A DNA stretch of 33,714 nucleotides. It comes from DATHZQ01 sp035458525 (GTDB lineage Bacteria; Actinomycetota; Acidimicrobiia; Spongiisociales; UBA5794). Location: positions 1 to 33,714 of the forward strand of contig DATHZQ010000073.1 of NCBI GenBank assembly GCA_035458525.1, in the 5' to 3' direction. Below are positions 23,953 to 31,722 of the stretch, one piece after another. Every line of letters begins with the position of its first letter. Position 1 is the first letter of the stretch. The position numbers were made by a program, and so were the translations under genes. A model generated the notes under the pieces. It was not told where the DNA came from and did not search any database. It worked only from the letters and a program-made list of their open reading frames with translations.

Positions 23953-24953
23953 GGCACCACCTCGCCCGTTGCGTCGAGCGTGACGCGATCGAAGACGGTT
24001 CCGGTGATGTCGATCGCCTCCACAGCGAGCAGACCCTCATCGATCTCGATTCGCATGAACTGCAGCACCTCGGCCGACAGCGCGGTGAAGTCGCTCGTGC
24101 CGACATCGCTCAGCTTGGCACCGGCGCCGGTGACGATGTATGTCACGCCGCTCTGGGGATGCGTGCGCTCGTAGATGTGGTCGTGCCCCGTGAGCGCCAA
24201 CTGCACCCCATGCTGGATGAACAGTGGCTCCACCGCCGCACGCACTTCGAGATTCGAGCCGCGCTTTGCGCTCGACGAGTACGGCGCGTGATGCATCACT
24301 GCGATCTTCCAGGTCGCTTCGGATGCCGCAAGCGCCTCCTCCAGCCAGGCGAGCTGTTCACCGGACCGAACCCCGGTCACGAGCGGCGTGCTCGAATCGA
24401 TGAAGAAGAAGTCGATCGGTCCGTAGGGCACCACTCGATAGGCGTTGTCGTAGCCGAGCTGGTCGAGCCTGGCCTCGATCCACTCGATGGTCTCCTCGGT
24501 CTGACCCTCCTGGAGCTCGTGGTTGCCGAGCGCAACCTCGAATTGCACGCCTGCGTCCAACAGGGAGCTGTAGGGGTCGAGCCAGACCTCCTCCCAACGC
24601 TCGACGATGCTGCCCCGGTACGAAACGTCGCCCACATGAGCGACAAAGCCGAAGGGATTCTCTTTGTAGGCATCGACCATTGCCTGGGCGATGTCCATCT
24701 GATTGCGTCCACCGGTGCCGGTGTCGCCGACGGCCAAGAACACGACCGACTCATCGGTGACGGTCCAGGCGTCCGGCTGCAGCACGTCGCGAGGAGCGCT
24801 GCCCGGGAGGAAGTCCTCGGTCCAGCGCACGTAATCCCATGCCGCTGCCCAGAGCACGAGCCCACCGAGCGCCAGGGCGAGGATCCCGGCGACGATGCGG
24901 AAGATCTCGCGGCGAGTGAAGGCAGGTGTGGGTTCGCCCTCGTGAGCCGTCAC
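23949..24953 (-). CDS. Membrane-anchored purple acid phosphatase-like metallophosphoesterase
   Basis: A 334-residue calcineurin-like phosphoesterase. The N-terminus has an RR pair (TRREIFRIVAG) followed by a hydrophobic helix (about 21-41) and no obvious cleavage site, so the enzyme is likely anchored outside; a Tat-like export is possible. The five metal-site motifs of the purple acid phosphatase branch appear in order: GDTG, GDVSYRG, GNHE, MHHAPYSS and GHDHIYERT. The reaction is phosphomonoester or diester hydrolysis at a two-metal centre; the natural substrate is unknown. The GTG start at 24953 has GGAG about 8 nt upstream. It overlaps the four-helix membrane protein gene by 4 nt. Confidence 0.85.
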   Translation of the reverse strand: MTAHEGEPTPAFTRREIFRIVAGILALALGGLVLWAAAWDYVRWTEDFLPGSAPRDVLQPDAWTVTDESVVFLAVGDTGTGGRNQMDIAQAMVDAYKENPFGFVAHVGDVSYRGSIVERWEEVWLDPYSSLLDAGVQFEVALGNHELQEGQTEETIEWIEARLDQLGYDNAYRVVPYGPIDFFFIDSSTPLVTGVRSGEQLAWLEEALAASEATWKIAVMHHAPYSSSAKRGSNLEVRAAVEPLFIQHGVQLALTGHDHIYERTHPQSGVTYIVTGAGAKLSDVGTSDFTALSAEVLQFMRIEIDEGLLAVEAIDITGTVFDRVTLDATGEVVP

Positions 24954-25066
24954 ACCGTTATCTCCAGTGCACCGATCTCGGCGCGATCGAGCCTCTGTCC
25001 GCCGGTGAACTCCTGCACGCCGCTGCGCATGACCCCTCTATCGATAGGGCGCCCGGCTGCAATGCG

Positions 25067-25627
25067 TCAGAGGCTTCTGTCATCAACCATCGGCGAGACG
25101 GCCTCGACCGGATCGCCGGCGGACGCTCGGATGACATCGAGCGACTTCACCATGCTTGCGAGATCGTGGTGCCCGGCGACCGTTTCGAAGACGGTGTTGA
25201 TCGCCTCTGTCGCCGGAGCCAATACGACCCGGCCCGCCTCCGTGATCGAGGCCAGGACGATGCGGCTGTCCAACCCATCCACCTCGCGTGCGACCAGGCC
25301 GTCGCGCTCCAGACGCTTCACCGCACTCGTCACGCTGGCCGGATGGACCTGGAGGCGCTCACCGATCTTTCCCATGGGGAGTTGCCCACGTCGGGAGAAC
25401 CCGAGCAGCCGCAGGATCTCGAATCGGGCGAACGAGAGGCCCCACGGCGTAAGGGCGTCAGCAACCCTCGACGTCACGATCTGATTGACTCGAACGATCG
25501 TCGTCACGGCAGCCATCCCCTCGGCTGCATCACCCCAGCCGTGCCGGATCCATTGGCGCTTGGCTTCGGCGATCGGGTCCTGCCGGGCTTCCGGCTTGCC
25601 GTCCGATGCGGTATCCTTTGACTTCAA
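25067..25627 (-). CDS. MarR-family transcriptional regulator, divergent from icmF
   Basis: A 186-residue winged-helix regulator. The conserved N-terminal block DPIAEAKRQW...GWGDAAEG seen in actinobacterial members forces the start upstream of it. The only usable codon is a TTG at 25627, which lies 10 nt after a TAACGT -10-like box. The DNA-binding region is residues 75-125, with LPMGKIGERLQVHPASV and the recognition stretch TSAVKRLERDGL; the wing DGLDSRIVLASIT has the usual Asp and Arg. A C-terminal helix dimerises. MarR proteins usually repress and let go of DNA on binding a small ligand. A perfect palindrome (25616-25629) lies over the start codon, so autorepression and control of icmF are likely. 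The ligand may be an acyl-CoA or acid; this is inference. Confidence 0.88.
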   Translation of the reverse strand: MKSKDTASDGKPEARQDPIAEAKRQWIRHGWGDAAEGMAAVTTIVRVNQIVTSRVADALTPWGLSFARFEILRLLGFSRRGQLPMGKIGERLQVHPASVTSAVKRLERDGLVAREVDGLDSRIVLASITEAGRVVLAPATEAINTVFETVAGHHDLASMVKSLDVIRASAGDPVEAVSPMVDDRSL

Positions 25628-25629
25628 AG
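25616..25629. promoter_or_regulatory. Palindromic operator CTTTGACTTCAAAG, probable MarR site
   Basis: A perfect palindrome with 6-bp arms (CTTTGA / TCAAAG) and a 2-nt centre, extended by partial symmetry (TAT...ATT) on both sides. It covers the TTG start of the MarR gene and overlaps a TTGACT sequence that could be the -35 element of icmF. Size and symmetry fit MarR-family operators. Confidence 0.65.
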
Positions 25630-25655
25630 TATTCTTGACGTTAGCCGTAGAAGGG
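25618..25655 (+). promoter_or_regulatory. Candidate icmF promoter and ribosome binding site
   Basis: TTGACT (25618-25623) could be the -35 element; 18 nt later TAGCCG (25642-25647) is a weak -10 candidate. AGAAGGG (25649-25655) lies 5 nt before the ATG at 25661 and is a good Shine-Dalgarno sequence. The divergent MarR -10 box TAACGT is read from the opposite strand at 25638-25643, so the two promoters overlap. Confidence 0.45.
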
Positions 25656-25660
25656 TCTCC

Positions 25661-28600
25661 ATGCCGGCACCCACCCACCATGTCCGCATCGTCACCGCAA
25701 CGTCCTTGTTCGACGGGCACGACGCCGCCATCAACATCATGCGCCGCATCCTCCAGGCCACCGGCGTCGAGGTGATCCACCTCGGCCACGACCGCTCCGC
25801 TCTCGAGATCGTCGAGGCTGCTGTCCAGGAGGACGCCCAGGCGGTGGCGATCACCTCGTACCAGGGCGGCCACATGGAGTTCTTCCGCTACGTCCGCAGC
25901 CTGCTCGACGAAGCCGGGGCCCACGACGTGAAGATCTTCGGCGGTGGCGGCGGAACGATCCTCCCCGAGGAGGCGGCGGCACTGCACGAGGACGGCATCG
26001 AACGCATCTACGGACCGGACGACGGCAGGGCGCTGGGTTTGCAGGGAATGATCGACGATCTCGTGGCCCGGGCCGACTTCGCCCGCGGGGTCGACGTCGA
26101 GGTGACGGTCGACGCCCTCTCGGTGGCCAACAACCGAGCAGTAGCGCAAGCGATCTCAGCGGCCGAGAACGCTCCGGAACGGCATGGCGAGCTTCTGGCC
26201 GCCATCGCCGCGGCCGCAGCGGGCGCCACGACGCCAGTGATTGGTATCACGGGAACCGGCGGCTCAGGAAAGTCATCCCTCGTCGACGAGGTGGTGCTCC
26301 GCTTCCTCGCCGACCACCAGGACAAGTCGATCGCCATCATCTCGGTCGATCCATCCCGCCGCCGCTCGGGCGGAGCACTGCTGGGTGACCGCATCCGCAT
26401 GAACTCGGTCCATCACCCCCGGGTGTTCATGCGGTCGCTCGCAACCCGGCAAGCCAACCTCGCCCTCTCGCCCCACGTGGCCGCTGCCATCAACGTCGTC
26501 AGGGCCGCCGGTTACGACCTCGTGGTACTGGAGACGTCAGGCATCGGTCAGTCCGACACCGAGATCGTCGATCACTCCGATCTCTCCGTGTACGTGATGA
26601 CTCCCGAGTTCGGCGCTCCGTCGCAGCTCGAGAAGATCGACATGCTCGACTACGCCGACGTGGTCGCGATCAACAAGGCAGATCGGCGTGGCGCCGCTGA
26701 CGCCTTGCGCGATGTGCGCAAGCAGTGGAGACGGAACCGGGTTGCGTTCGACCGCCCGGACGACGAGGTGCCGGTGTACCTGACGTCCGCCTCGCATTTC
26801 AACGATCCCGGCACGAACCAGTTCTTCAAGGCCCTCATGGAAGCGGTCGATGCGAAGTCACCCCTCGACTTCTCGGCACATGTGGAGTTGAACGTCGACC
26901 AAACCTCCGACCGGACCATCATCCCGAAGGATCGGGTGCGCTACCTGTCCGAGATCGCCGAGACCGTGCGTGCCTACAACCGTCGAACCACGCAGCAGGC
27001 GCAGGTGGCGGAGGAGCTGCAAGCGCTGACGATCGTCGCAGAGCGACACGGCATCGACGTGACGGACTGGATCGCCTCCTCTCGGGCCGAGTTGGAGGCC
27101 GATGCTGCCGCCATCGTCGACGGCTGGCAGGCCAGTCGCGAGCGGTACGCAGGCGACGAGGTGTCGTATCCCGTGCGCGACCGTACGGTCACCGTGGACG
27201 CCACCGTCACGACGTTATCGGGGACACGCGTTCCCAAGGTGGCCTTTCCTCAGCTCAGCGGATGGGCAGATCGGGTTCGCTGGGGAATGCAGGAGAACGT
27301 GCCGGGCGCCTTCCCGTTCACGGCCGGGGTGTATCCGTTCCGGCGCACCACCGAGGATCCCACGCGGATGTTCGCCGGGGAGGGTGGGGCGGAGCAGACC
27401 AACCGCCGTTTCCACTACCTGTCGCACGGTATGCCGGCAGCGCGCCTGTCGACGGCCTTCGACTCGGTGACGCTCTACGGAGAGAATCCTGCGGAGCGAC
27501 CCGACATCTATGGCAAGGTCGGCAACAGCGGCGTCTCGGTCGCGTCGCTCGACGACGCCAAACGGCTGTACTCCGGGTTCGACCTGCTCGATCCGTCGAC
27601 ATCCGTTTCGATGACCATCAACGGCCCGGCGCCGATGATCCTTGCGTTCTTCCTCAACGCCGCGATCGATCAGCAGTGCGAGCGATACATCGACGAACAC
27701 GGACTTTGGGACGACGTCGAGACCAGGCTCGCCGCGCGGTACGAGGACCGGGGCGTGCCGCGGCCGGTGTATCGGGGACCGCTCCCCGAAGGTCACGACG
27801 GGTTGGGCACTCGGCTGCTCGGCATCACGGGTGACGAAGTCCTTCCCGCCGTCGTCTATGCCGGCATCCGGGACCGGGTGCTGCGAACCGTGCGGGGCAC
27901 CGTGCAAGCGGACATCCTCAAAGAGGACCAGGCCCAGAACACGTGCATCTTCTCGACGGAGTTTGCCCTCCGCATGCAGGGCGACATCCAGCAGTTCTTC
28001 ATCGACAACGGTGTCCGCAACTTCTACTCGGTCTCGATCAGCGGCTATCACATGGCCGAGGCGGGTGCGAACCCGATCACGCAGCTTGCGTTCACGCTGG
28101 CGAACGGGTTCACGTTCATCGAGTACTTCCGCGGCCGCGGCATGGAGGTCGATGCGTTCGCCCCGAACCTCTCCTTCTTCTTCTCGAATGGCGTCGACGC
28201 CGAATACGCCGTGATCGGCCGGGTGGCGCGACGCATCTGGGCGAAGGCGTTGCGCGACCGCTATGGAGCGGGCGAGCGTTCGCAGATGCTGAAGTACCAC
28301 ATCCAGACCTCCGGACGTTCGCTCCACGCTCAAGAGATCAGCTTCAACGACATCCGGACCACGCTGCAGGCCCTGTACGCGATCTACGACAACGCCAACT
28401 CGCTCCACACCAACGCCTACGACGAGGCGATCACGACCCCTACAGAAGAGTCGGTGCGAAGGGCGTTGGCGATCCAGCTCATCATCAACAAGGAGCTCGG
28501 CCTGAATCGCAACGAGAACCCGCTCCAAGGGTCGTTCATCATCGAGGAACTGACCGACCTCGTCGAGGAAGCCGTGATGATGGAGTTCGATCGGCTCAAC

Positions 28601-28993
28601 GACCGCGGCGGCGTGCTGGGCGCCATGGAGACGATGTACCAGCGCAGCAAGATCCAAGAAGAATCGATGATCTACGAGCAGCAGAAGTCGAGCGGCGAGC
28701 TCCCCATCGTCGGTGTCAACACCTTCTTGTCGAAGGAAGGGTCCCCGTTCGTACGGCCCAAGGAGCTCATCCGTTCGAGCAACGAGGACAAGGACCGACT
28801 CGTCGCCGAGATCGAGTCCCTCCACCAGCGCAACGAGAAGCAGGCCGCCGACGTCCTCGACCGGCTGCAACGGATCGCACTTTCCGGCGGCAACACGTTC
28901 GAAGCGCTGGTGGAGGCCGCCAAAGTCTGCAGCCTCGGCCAGATGTCCGATGCCCTCTACCGAGTCGGCGGCCAGTACCGCCGCAACATGTAG
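25661..28993 (+). CDS. icmF: Fused isobutyryl-CoA mutase with GTPase chaperone domain (IcmF)
   Basis: A 1110-residue adenosylcobalamin-dependent mutase. The B12-binding domain comes first (residues 1-140, LFDGHDAAINIMRR, with H20 as the cobalt ligand and SYQGGHMEF and GGGGTI loops). Next is a MeaB-like G-protein domain with Walker A GTGGSGKSS (198-206), ETSGIGQSD and the guanine motif N338-K-A-D. The rest is the substrate-binding barrel with AGVYPFRRTTEDPTRMFAGEGG and a C-terminal half ending in the MutA-like helices. This domain order is diagnostic of IcmF, which interconverts isobutyryl- and n-butyryl-CoA and loads and guards its own cofactor; some members act on isovaleryl-/pivalyl-CoA. 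The specificity residues need an alignment. It is controlled, I infer, by the divergent MarR protein. Confidence 0.95.
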   Translation: MPAPTHHVRIVTATSLFDGHDAAINIMRRILQATGVEVIHLGHDRSALEIVEAAVQEDAQAVAITSYQGGHMEFFRYVRSLLDEAGAHDVKIFGGGGGTILPEEAAALHEDGIERIYGPDDGRALGLQGMIDDLVARADFARGVDVEVTVDALSVANNRAVAQAISAAENAPERHGELLAAIAAAAAGATTPVIGITGTGGSGKSSLVDEVVLRFLADHQDKSIAIISVDPSRRRSGGALLGDRIRMNSVHHPRVFMRSLATRQANLALSPHVAAAINVVRAAGYDLVVLETSGIGQSDTEIVDHSDLSVYVMTPEFGAPSQLEKIDMLDYADVVAINKADRRGAADALRDVRKQWRRNRVAFDRPDDEVPVYLTSASHFNDPGTNQFFKALMEAVDAKSPLDFSAHVELNVDQTSDRTIIPKDRVRYLSEIAETVRAYNRRTTQQAQVAEELQALTIVAERHGIDVTDWIASSRAELEADAAAIVDGWQASRERYAGDEVSYPVRDRTVTVDATVTTLSGTRVPKVAFPQLSGWADRVRWGMQENVPGAFPFTAGVYPFRRTTEDPTRMFAGEGGAEQTNRRFHYLSHGMPAARLSTAFDSVTLYGENPAERPDIYGKVGNSGVSVASLDDAKRLYSGFDLLDPSTSVSMTINGPAPMILAFFLNAAIDQQCERYIDEHGLWDDVETRLAARYEDRGVPRPVYRGPLPEGHDGLGTRLLGITGDEVLPAVVYAGIRDRVLRTVRGTVQADILKEDQAQNTCIFSTEFALRMQGDIQQFFIDNGVRNFYSVSISGYHMAEAGANPITQLAFTLANGFTFIEYFRGRGMEVDAFAPNLSFFFSNGVDAEYAVIGRVARRIWAKALRDRYGAGERSQMLKYHIQTSGRSLHAQEISFNDIRTTLQALYAIYDNANSLHTNAYDEAITTPTEESVRRALAIQLIINKELGLNRNENPLQGSFIIEELTDLVEEAVMMEFDRLNDRGGVLGAMETMYQRSKIQEESMIYEQQKSSGELPIVGVNTFLSKEGSPFVRPKELIRSSNEDKDRLVAEIESLHQRNEKQAADVLDRLQRIALSGGNTFEALVEAAKVCSLGQMSDALYRVGGQYRRNM

Positions 28994-29352
28994 GCACCGA
29001 TCTCAGTCGGCCCCGCGGGCCTCTTCCGAGTACCAGCGCTAAAGGATTGGCCTTCGCGAGCTGGAATCCGTCGACGACCTATCTGCGAGCCAACTCATCA
29101 CCAACGACTGACCTCCATCCTTCGACGATCGCAGGCACAGTGCTTGCGGGAAGGAAGGGAACTCCACTCGATGTTGTCCCCAGCCTTAGGGCGGTCGCAC
29201 CGTTGCGGAGCGATGCGATGCGTGAGATCATGTCGCTGGGGAGAGGTAGGAAATAGTCGGGCCGGTGGGGGAATCACTGGTTTCGAGGTGCGTTAGGGCC
29301 GTGCCTCGCTGTGCGACCGCGCTGCCCGACCTCAATGCTTGGGGGAATGGGC
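28994..29352 (+). other. Non-coding gap after icmF
   Basis: This gap of about 360 nt holds no convincing gene: the short open frames lack codon bias, start signals and recognisable motifs. Its first part contains a small GC hairpin (29009-29021). It is less GC-biased than its neighbours and begins the degenerate stretch that continues to 32.0 kb. A promoter for the OmpA-like gene should lie at its right end, but I cannot point to one. Confidence 0.5.
29009..29021 (+). terminator. Weak hairpin after icmF
   Basis: GGCCC and GGGCC arms (5 bp) with a 3-nt loop lie 16 nt after the icmF stop and are followed by CTCTTCC, not a T run. It may help termination, but it is short. Confidence 0.3.
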
Positions 29353-29882
29353 ATGCGGGCCTCGAAGGACCTGTCGCTGACGATCGCGGCCATCGCGATC
29401 GCAGCATTCGTCATCGTCTTAGTCCTGATCGACTCGCGGACGACGGCAACACCGCCGGCATCTCTGAGCGGGCCGGTCGCTCGACGATCACGCCACTCGA
29501 ACCGATCGGCTCGGTTGACACGCCGGAGGCGACGACAACCACAGGCACCCGCACGGTTCTCGACATCGCCGTGGCGATCCTCGTGCGCGACCAGTGGCTT
29601 GGCATGATCATCGAAAGCCATTGCGATTCCATCGGCTCCCGGGAGCTCAGCGAGCTGCTGAGCGAGGCTCGGGCCGCAGAAGCGATCGCCTGTCCCGAAG
29701 CTGCAGGCATCGACCCGTCGCGCCTGTCGAGCGTGGGCGACGGAAAAGATCGCCCGATCGCTTCAAACGAGACCGCAGCCGGCAAAGCATCGAATCGACG
29801 GGTCGCCTTCATCTTCGAACAGCGTGTGATGCGGGTGGCTGATCAGAACCTCGACGTTCAACCCTGGAAAGGGGCACGATGA
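29353..29882 (+). pseudogene. OmpA/MotB-like peptidoglycan-binding membrane protein, frameshifted
   Basis: The N-terminal part, read from the ATG at 29353 (GGGGG 7 nt upstream), gives a charged start RASKDLS and a transmembrane helix LTIAAIAIAAFVIVLVLI. After about residue 35 this frame becomes Arg-rich nonsense and stops near 29607. From about 29470 another frame (one base back) continues with a linker and a clear OmpA-like domain: VLDIAVAILVRD, ESHCDSIGS, LSEARAAEAI, DPSRLSSVGDGKDRPIASN and finally ASNRRVAFIFE. Joining the two frames gives a normal inner-membrane anchor plus peptidoglycan-binding domain, so a single-base deletion between about 29435 and 29490 (or a sequencing error) is the simplest reading. 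The stop overlaps the next ATG by 4 nt (ATGA). Programmed frameshifting is possible, but I see no slippery site. Confidence 0.75.
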
Positions 29883-30562
29883 CCGACCAAGGAATAGGTG
29901 GCCGTACCGAAGCGCATGCCGACCGGGGGCTGCGCGGCGCAGTCGTGGGCTATCACGGCTACCCCCAGCTCACGGTCACCGCGCTCGCCCCGAGCGCCTC
30001 GGACGAGCTTGTCGTTTCGATCATCCTCAGCTTCGGCGACTCTGCCACCCCACGAGCACCGTGGCTGGAGATCACCGTGGCCCCCGCCCCCACCGACCCG
30101 CCCGCAAGGCACTCTCTGTTGCTGCGGAGCTATCGCAGCCTCCAGATCGATATGACGCCGATGGGGGCAAGCCGGCTCATCGGCGTGTCCGCCGACCAGC
30201 TCGAGAGTGACGATCTCGACACGACTGCCGTGCTCGGCTCAGAGCTGTATCGCCTCCTCAGCCGCCTTGCGTCGGCGCCGACGTGGGCGATCCGGTTTGC
30301 GGCGGTCGACGACTATCTCATGGAACGGCTCAAGGGCGCCCGCCCCCGTTCGCTCGCGGCTGGAGCGGCGTGGCGGAAGTTCGCCGAGTCGACCGGAATG
30401 GTCCTGATTGGTGAGCTCGCACCGTTCACCGAGCCCGACGAGGAACTCCCCTCCCCCGGAGGGCCCTACGACGTCCACACCGCAGCGGCCGACCGAATCC
30501 GCCGCAGGTACCACCACACGGGCGCTCCGACCACCGCCGAGGCGCCGGAGCGAACGATCTGA
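29879..30562 (+). CDS. AraC-type sensor domain protein lacking its HTH
   Basis: A 227-residue protein. Residues 15-155 resemble the N-terminal domain of a group of actinobacterial AraC-family regulators: LVVSIILSFGDS, then RLIGVSADQLESDDLDTTAVLG, then a helical LYRLLSRLASAPTWAIRFAAVDDYLMERL. In such regulators the double helix-turn-helix domain follows. Here the start of it is recognisable (GAAWRKFAESTGMVLIGELA), but after residue 182 the sequence becomes an unrelated Pro- and Glu-rich tail. No recognition helix can be found. It may be a decayed regulator or a ligand-binding protein that no longer binds DNA. Its ATG overlaps the stop of the frameshifted OmpA-like gene by 4 nt. Moderate confidence in the family, good confidence in the reading frame. 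Confidence 0.6.
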   Translation: MTDQGIGGRTEAHADRGLRGAVVGYHGYPQLTVTALAPSASDELVVSIILSFGDSATPRAPWLEITVAPAPTDPPARHSLLLRSYRSLQIDMTPMGASRLIGVSADQLESDDLDTTAVLGSELYRLLSRLASAPTWAIRFAAVDDYLMERLKGARPRSLAAGAAWRKFAESTGMVLIGELAPFTEPDEELPSPGGPYDVHTAAADRIRRRYHHTGAPTTAEAPERTI

Positions 30563-30578
30563 GCGGAGGCTGAGAACC

Positions 30579-30607
30579 GGACACGAGGTGCCTCGCACCT
30601 CGTGTCC
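30579..30607 (+). terminator. Strong hairpin after the AraC-like gene
   Basis: A perfect 13-bp stem GGACACGAGGTGC / GCACCTCGTGTCC with a 3-nt CTC loop lies 16 nt after the stop codon. No T run follows. Position suggests termination. Confidence 0.65.
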
Positions 30608-30762
30608 GCGAGCCCCGGTTCGGTGTCTGGAGCGGGCAAGAGATGCCCCACCTGATGTGGCGCGAGACATGCGAGATTCATCACACGCGATCGCATGAGT
30701 TGGGTCGGAGGGCAGCTTGGAACGCTCTGCGTGACTATCTGTCGGCCAGAGACCGGGATCTC

Positions 30763-30858
30763 ATGAGCCGACCGGGCGGGCGGTGGACGGTCTCGGTGAT
30801 TGGCGTCCTGATGTTGATCTACCCGCTGCTGCTGGCCCATGCCATGTATGAGATCTAG
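30763..30858 (+). CDS. Possible 31-residue single-helix membrane peptide
   Basis: From an ATG at 30763 a 31-codon frame gives a basic start (SRPGGR) and a transmembrane-like helix WTVSVIGVLMLIYPLLLAHAM. The frame extends upstream to 30643 without conserved features. There is no good Shine-Dalgarno sequence. It sits just outside the IS remnant. I list it only because the hydrophobic profile is plausible; chance is quite possible. Confidence 0.2.
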   Translation: MSRPGGRWTVSVIGVLMLIYPLLLAHAMYEI

Positions 30859-31440
30859 ACACCCCAGGGGTGTAACTGTCAAGCGGCGATGTCGTCGGCG
30901 GCGGGTTGGCGGTGTCCCCAAGCGGTGTGTTCGTTGGAGCGGGTGCGGTGGCGGAGGCGGAGGCAGCCGTGGAGGATGCCGACGAGGCGGTTGCCGAACC
31001 CTCGTAGCGCCTCGTGGTGGCCGGCGCCGGTGGCGCGTCGTTGGTCGTAGAAGGCCCGTGCTCCGGGACTCCGGGAGAGGGAGCAGAAGGCCCATTGGTC
31101 GATGGCGTTGTAGAGACGCCGTTTGCGGGCGTAGCGGGCCAGCACGGTCCGCTTCGTGCCGGAGGCGACGGTGATGGGTGAGGTGCCGGCGTAGTTCCTG
31201 CGAGACCTGGCGTCGGCATAGCGTTCGGGGTCGTCCCCGAACTCGCCCGGCACCCGGGCGCCGAGCACATCACCGAGTCCTGGTTGGGAGAAGTAGATGC
31301 CGGCGTCCGGGTGTTGCTCAAAATGGGTCGCCAGCTCCGCTTCAAGAACGCATCGACTACTGCGTCGGGTGCGGTGAGCTGGCCGGTGCGCAGCGCCGTG
31401 TGGATCTCTGCGGCGCGGGCGTTGGCGGCCGCCTCGTTTC
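30859..31440 (-). mobile_element. IS110-family transposase remnant (C-terminal part)
   Basis: Minus-strand sequence encodes the C-terminal part of an IS110/IS116/IS902 transposase, stop at 30879. Diagnostic motifs are QPGLGDVLGARV, FGDDPERYADAR, NYAGTSPITVASG (with the catalytic-domain Ser), SPGARAFYDQRRATG and GNRLVGILHG. About 31340-31435 still encodes a preceding IS110 segment in a different frame (EIHTALRTGQLTAPDAV), so an internal deletion or frameshift has occurred, and the DEDD N-terminal domain is absent. An inverted repeat ACACCCC / GGGGTGT at 30859-30873, next to TGTCAAG, may be the element end. It is inactive. It joins directly to an IS256 fragment on the other side. Confidence 0.85.
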
Positions 31441-31722
31441 AGCGCCGCCCTACGACCCGGTCCGTAGCTTCGGGATGGCCAGGTCAATCGTCCCCACCCT
31501 GGTGTCCCAACGCCGGAGCCGATACCCGTTACGCCGGTTCACCCGCTCCGGCGATATCTCGCCGTACGGGGCGCCACACACCGCATCGGCCTCGGCGCCC
31601 ATCAACGCCTCCGCAAAGGTACGCACCATCGCGCGCAGCAAGTCGTTCCCGTCGCTGTCGAGCTGCTTGCGCAGCCACACCAACGCGTCCATGCTCATGT
31701 CGATCACCGCGTTCCTCCTCAC
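31441..31722 (-). mobile_element. IS256-family transposase remnant (N-terminal part)
   Basis: The minus strand encodes about 82-90 residues of the start of an IS256 (mutator-type) transposase: MSMDALVWLRKQL, LLRAMVRTFAEALMGAEADAVCGA, YGEISPERVNRRNGYRLRRWDTRVG and DLAIPKLRTGS, after which a stop occurs at 31450. A whole enzyme is about 400 residues; the DDE catalytic domain is missing. The break is where IS110 sequence begins, so one element was cut by insertion of or recombination with the other. The more likely start is the ATG at 31698. Not functional. Confidence 0.87.

Noticed and set aside
27215..28870. 551-codon minus-strand frame inside icmF
   Set aside because: It is antisense to highly conserved mutase sequence; high GC at third positions produces such long shadows.
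29265..29470. Start of the OmpA-like gene in the same frame as its domain (from 29265)
   Set aside because: The predicted N-terminal 70 residues are Arg/His-rich and lack a membrane helix, whereas the other frame has a typical anchor and a better ribosome site.
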